Shown here in pieces: positions 13,734 through 15,873 of a stretch of DNA of 15,873 nt. Where the stretch lies: assembly GCA_046075665.1 (NCBI GenBank), contig JBJTQN010000355.1:1-15873 (forward strand), in the 5' to 3' direction. The DNA is from CAIRTT01 sp046075665. Lineage in GTDB: Bacteria; Armatimonadota; Armatimonadia; Armatimonadales; Armatimonadaceae. How positions within the stretch are numbered: position 1 is the first letter of the stretch; each line of letters begins with the position of its first letter. The translations under genes were made by a program, and so were the position numbers. A model generated the notes under the pieces. That model did not search any database. It saw only the letters and a program-made list of their open reading frames with translations, and had not been told where the DNA came from.

Positions 13734-15442
13734 TGCTGCACCGCGCTAAGTTAACGATGCTGACCGGATGGGTTTTCTGTCTCATCACGGCCGTTATCAC
13801 GCTCTTCAATATTGTTCGCTTTAGTGGACTCGAACCACAGACGCGCGGTGCTTTGGAACGCACCGTGATTGTGCAGTCCTCCGGCGGTGCCGATCTGTCA
13901 ACGGCTCCATTTGCGTATCCGATGTCGATTGCATCGTCTCACGGGGACAACCGATTTCTAAACCGGGCACAGCCTACGCTTCCACTGACGGTAACCGGAC
14001 TTCTTCACAGGGCGATACAAAGTAGTTCGTCCCGTCCTGCTACTGTTGCCGCAGGTCTGGCAACCTTCATCAGCTTTGTACTCCTCGGATGGATTGTAAA
14101 AGTCATCGCGGATGAGCTGCAGTTGGGAGCATCGGCCGGGTGGGCGGTTGGAGCACTGCTGGTCGCACTGCAAATCCTGCAACCTGCAAATGACTACCCA
14201 CCAGGTCTTCTCGCAGCCATTGAACTCGCGCTGATAGCCCGGTTTCGACTCCTGCCGAGTATCTACGCCTATGAAAGTCGGAAACAGTTCGCCCTTTGCT
14301 GGATAGGCTTTGTTGTCTCGGTGGTTCTTCTGCCTTGGACGATAGAGTTTGGCTGGTTTATCTCATTGATGATTGGTCTCAGCGCACTGATTGGTCATCG
14401 ACCGGAGCTTTGGCGATGGGCGGTTTTGACATCCGGTATCGTCGCTAATGTCATTTTCTTTGCGTGGCACGATACCGTTACGAATGTTTGGTGGTATCGG
14501 GATGCGGTAATTGCGGGCCTCGTCCGGGCCGATCAGTCCCCGATGGTAGCGCTTGGCATCGTAAATCACGGCAGCCTTGCAACCAAGCTCGCAGGAATTC
14601 TGTCGGTTTCTGGAGTGATGTCACAGCTCCAGGCTATCGTGATGGCGGTTGATGTCGCAGCACTCATTGCTTTTGGGATTGTTGGAGCATTTGCAGTCGT
14701 TGCTATGTTTGTTCGGTTTGAGCATTTCGAAGTCGCACGCGCAAGGAATGTCGTTTGCCTAATGTTCATCGTCACTATGGCGGTTGGGGCAATCGTGCTG
14801 CGTCCTGAACAGCTTGTTCAACTGTTGACGGCGCAGGTTCCAGTCGTTGCCTTGTTTGGGATGGGCCTATGGAGCACTGTCTTGCTCCGCCGTGCCTGGG
14901 CAGCACCGCATATGGTTGCCGCAGCCGGCATCATTGGCTTTCTGTTTATATTTGCACTGATCATGCGAACATCCGCCGCCCAAACGACAATCCCGCTCGC
15001 TGGGCTCCGCGATGCCCTGAAACAGGTTCCTACAGTTTTGCCGGCAAGCGGTACTCCCCGACTGGTCATTTGCAGTGATCCACCAACTCTGGCTCACATT
15101 AATGGGGGACATGTTATCGGCTTGCCTACAACCAAAGCGGACTGGGATGCGCTGAATATTATTCTTCCACTTGCGGATGCACCGATTGTCCTAACGGCCG
15201 CGACGTTGGAGCGTGGAAAGGATGATCCCTGGTACCAGCTCTACGCAGGCGTTGATCATGTCTGGCAGGCGATGGAGGGCATGTCGATCGAGGATGCCCG
15301 TCTTCTGAGAAGCGGGTTTCAGGTACGGATTCCGCCTGAACTCGATCCAATCCTGAAGACTTATCGTGCGGATACAGTGGAGTTCCGTAAAGACTGCGGC
15401 ACTGTGATCGTGCTCTCTCCTCCTGCCCTCGCGACAAGGTAG
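13733..15442 (+). CDS. Polytopic membrane protein with GT-C-like layout
   Basis: The protein has 569 residues. A first helix (about 9-28) is followed by an outer loop of about 75 residues with acidic positions (GGADLSTAPFAYPM, SSHGDNRF). About ten more helices follow between 103 and 417, and then a soluble domain of about 150 residues (420-569). That domain contains RLVICSDPPTLAHINGGHVIGLP, LADAPIVLTAATLERGKDDPWY and a final RIPPELDPILKTYRADT. A first helix, catalytic outer loop, multispan core and C-terminal outer domain is the plan of GT-C enzymes such as the ArnT/PMT families, and 'nDPxxlaxlxGxxxxxLP' resembles their C-terminal domains. The family match is not certain. Its ATG overlaps the preceding stop (TAATG). 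It may add a side-chain sugar or other group from a lipid carrier in the periplasm; this is inference. Confidence 0.72.
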   Translation: MLHRAKLTMLTGWVFCLITAVITLFNIVRFSGLEPQTRGALERTVIVQSSGGADLSTAPFAYPMSIASSHGDNRFLNRAQPTLPLTVTGLLHRAIQSSSSRPATVAAGLATFISFVLLGWIVKVIADELQLGASAGWAVGALLVALQILQPANDYPPGLLAAIELALIARFRLLPSIYAYESRKQFALCWIGFVVSVVLLPWTIEFGWFISLMIGLSALIGHRPELWRWAVLTSGIVANVIFFAWHDTVTNVWWYRDAVIAGLVRADQSPMVALGIVNHGSLATKLAGILSVSGVMSQLQAIVMAVDVAALIAFGIVGAFAVVAMFVRFEHFEVARARNVVCLMFIVTMAVGAIVLRPEQLVQLLTAQVPVVALFGMGLWSTVLLRRAWAAPHMVAAAGIIGFLFIFALIMRTSAAQTTIPLAGLRDALKQVPTVLPASGTPRLVICSDPPTLAHINGGHVIGLPTTKADWDALNIILPLADAPIVLTAATLERGKDDPWYQLYAGVDHVWQAMEGMSIEDARLLRSGFQVRIPPELDPILKTYRADTVEFRKDCGTVIVLSPPALATR

Positions 15443-15489
15443 ATATCTCACCATCCAGCATCCACATCAACCGGGCTGTAACATAGTGC

Positions 15490-15873
15490 ATGCCAACAAG
15501 TGCGGGCGTATTGCCGAAATGGGTGCCGATTGTTATCGCTCTTGCATTTCTTGTCCTCTATGTCCCGGTATTTGTTTCCTTCCTGATACCCCGCTGGCTT
15601 ACGGATGAGTCCGTTACGCACGGCTGGTTGGTCATCCCGATTGCCGCAACGGTCGTTTGGTACAAACGCGCCGAGCTGGCATCCCTTCCAGTTAATCCTG
15701 ATGCTCGTGGTGCACTTCTCATCGCACTCGCCGTCTTCCTCCACCTAACCGAGAAAGTTCTCGACCTAAATGGTCCATCCCCCATTTCAATACCCATCTA
15801 CGTAGCGGGTGCGGTTCTCTGGCTTGCTGGGTGGCGCTGGCTGAAGGCACTCGCATTCCCAATTGCTTATCTC
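15490..15873 (+). CDS. Exosortase/EpsH family membrane protein, 3'-truncated by window edge
   Basis: 128 codons are visible and the frame is open to the last base. After a short start, LPKWVPIVIALAFLVLYVPVFVSFLI is the first helix, followed by PRWLTDESVTHGWLVIPIAATVVWYKRAEL with the conserved HG (H44-G45) of exosortases. A second hydrophobic pair follows (RGALLIALAVFLHLTEKVL, AGAVLWLAGWRWLKALAFPIAYL). Exosortases are polytopic transpeptidase-like enzymes that process C-terminal sorting signals such as PEP-CTERM. They commonly sit in exopolysaccharide loci, as here. The catalytic Cys, Arg and His would lie beyond the window, so activity cannot be checked. The gene starts 47 bases after the GT-C-like gene, with no clear ribosome site before ATG 15490. 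The gap (15443-15489) shows no hairpin. Confidence 0.85.
   Translation, partial: MPTSAGVLPKWVPIVIALAFLVLYVPVFVSFLIPRWLTDESVTHGWLVIPIAATVVWYKRAELASLPVNPDARGALLIALAVFLHLTEKVLDLNGPSPISIPIYVAGAVLWLAGWRWLKALAFPIAYL

Overview
The window is bacterial chromosomal DNA of moderately high G+C with dense genes, many of them overlapping. It opens inside a leucine-biosynthesis gene and closes inside an exosortase gene. Exosortase-linked exopolysaccharide loci are known from Gram-negative-type bacteria. Together with the stand-alone cell-wall hydrolases and a DUF4287/DUF5655 protein, this would fit a lineage such as Armatimonadota (Fimbriimonadia), but that assignment is a guess. No rRNA, tRNA, CRISPR array or insertion sequence was seen.

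Region A (2-3751, plus strand) holds the 3' three quarters of leuA, a six-helix membrane protein overlapping a winged-helix regulator, an Amidase_3-type zinc amidase without a signal peptide, and, behind its own probable promoter, a TIM-barrel amidohydrolase of the fuconolactonase type. Region B (3773-5949, minus strand) holds a DUF4287/DUF5655 gene broken by a one-base frameshift, a hairpin, an NlpC/P60 endopeptidase with SH3-like domains and a single-pass membrane protein. The last two form a pair transcribed away from Region C. The divergent promoter region between B and C carries a clean 17-bp dyad.

Region C (6041 to the window end, plus strand) is an exopolysaccharide locus. It encodes a GT4 glycosyltransferase, a Wzy/O-antigen-ligase-type polymerase, a GT2 glycosyltransferase, three more GT4 enzymes, an initiating monotopic phosphoglycosyl transferase, a polytopic membrane protein with a GT-C-like layout, and the start of an exosortase (EpsH/Xrt family). 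Most junctions are stop/start overlaps (TAATG, ATGA, TTGA), so this is very probably one translationally coupled operon. The reading is that the phosphoglycosyl transferase loads the first sugar on a lipid carrier, the five cytoplasmic glycosyltransferases extend the repeat unit, and the Wzy-like protein polymerises it. No flippase or export protein is visible inside the window.

The most unusual features are: a duplicated 3' end of the wzy-like gene, whose second copy keeps an open frame ending in TAATG exactly on the next start codon; the GT-C-like protein between the phosphoglycosyl transferase and the exosortase; a GT4 enzyme lacking the usual acceptor-loop glutamate; and the frameshifted DUF4287 gene. 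No wholly unknown system could be demonstrated. The exosortase-linked polysaccharide locus is the best candidate for new biology.
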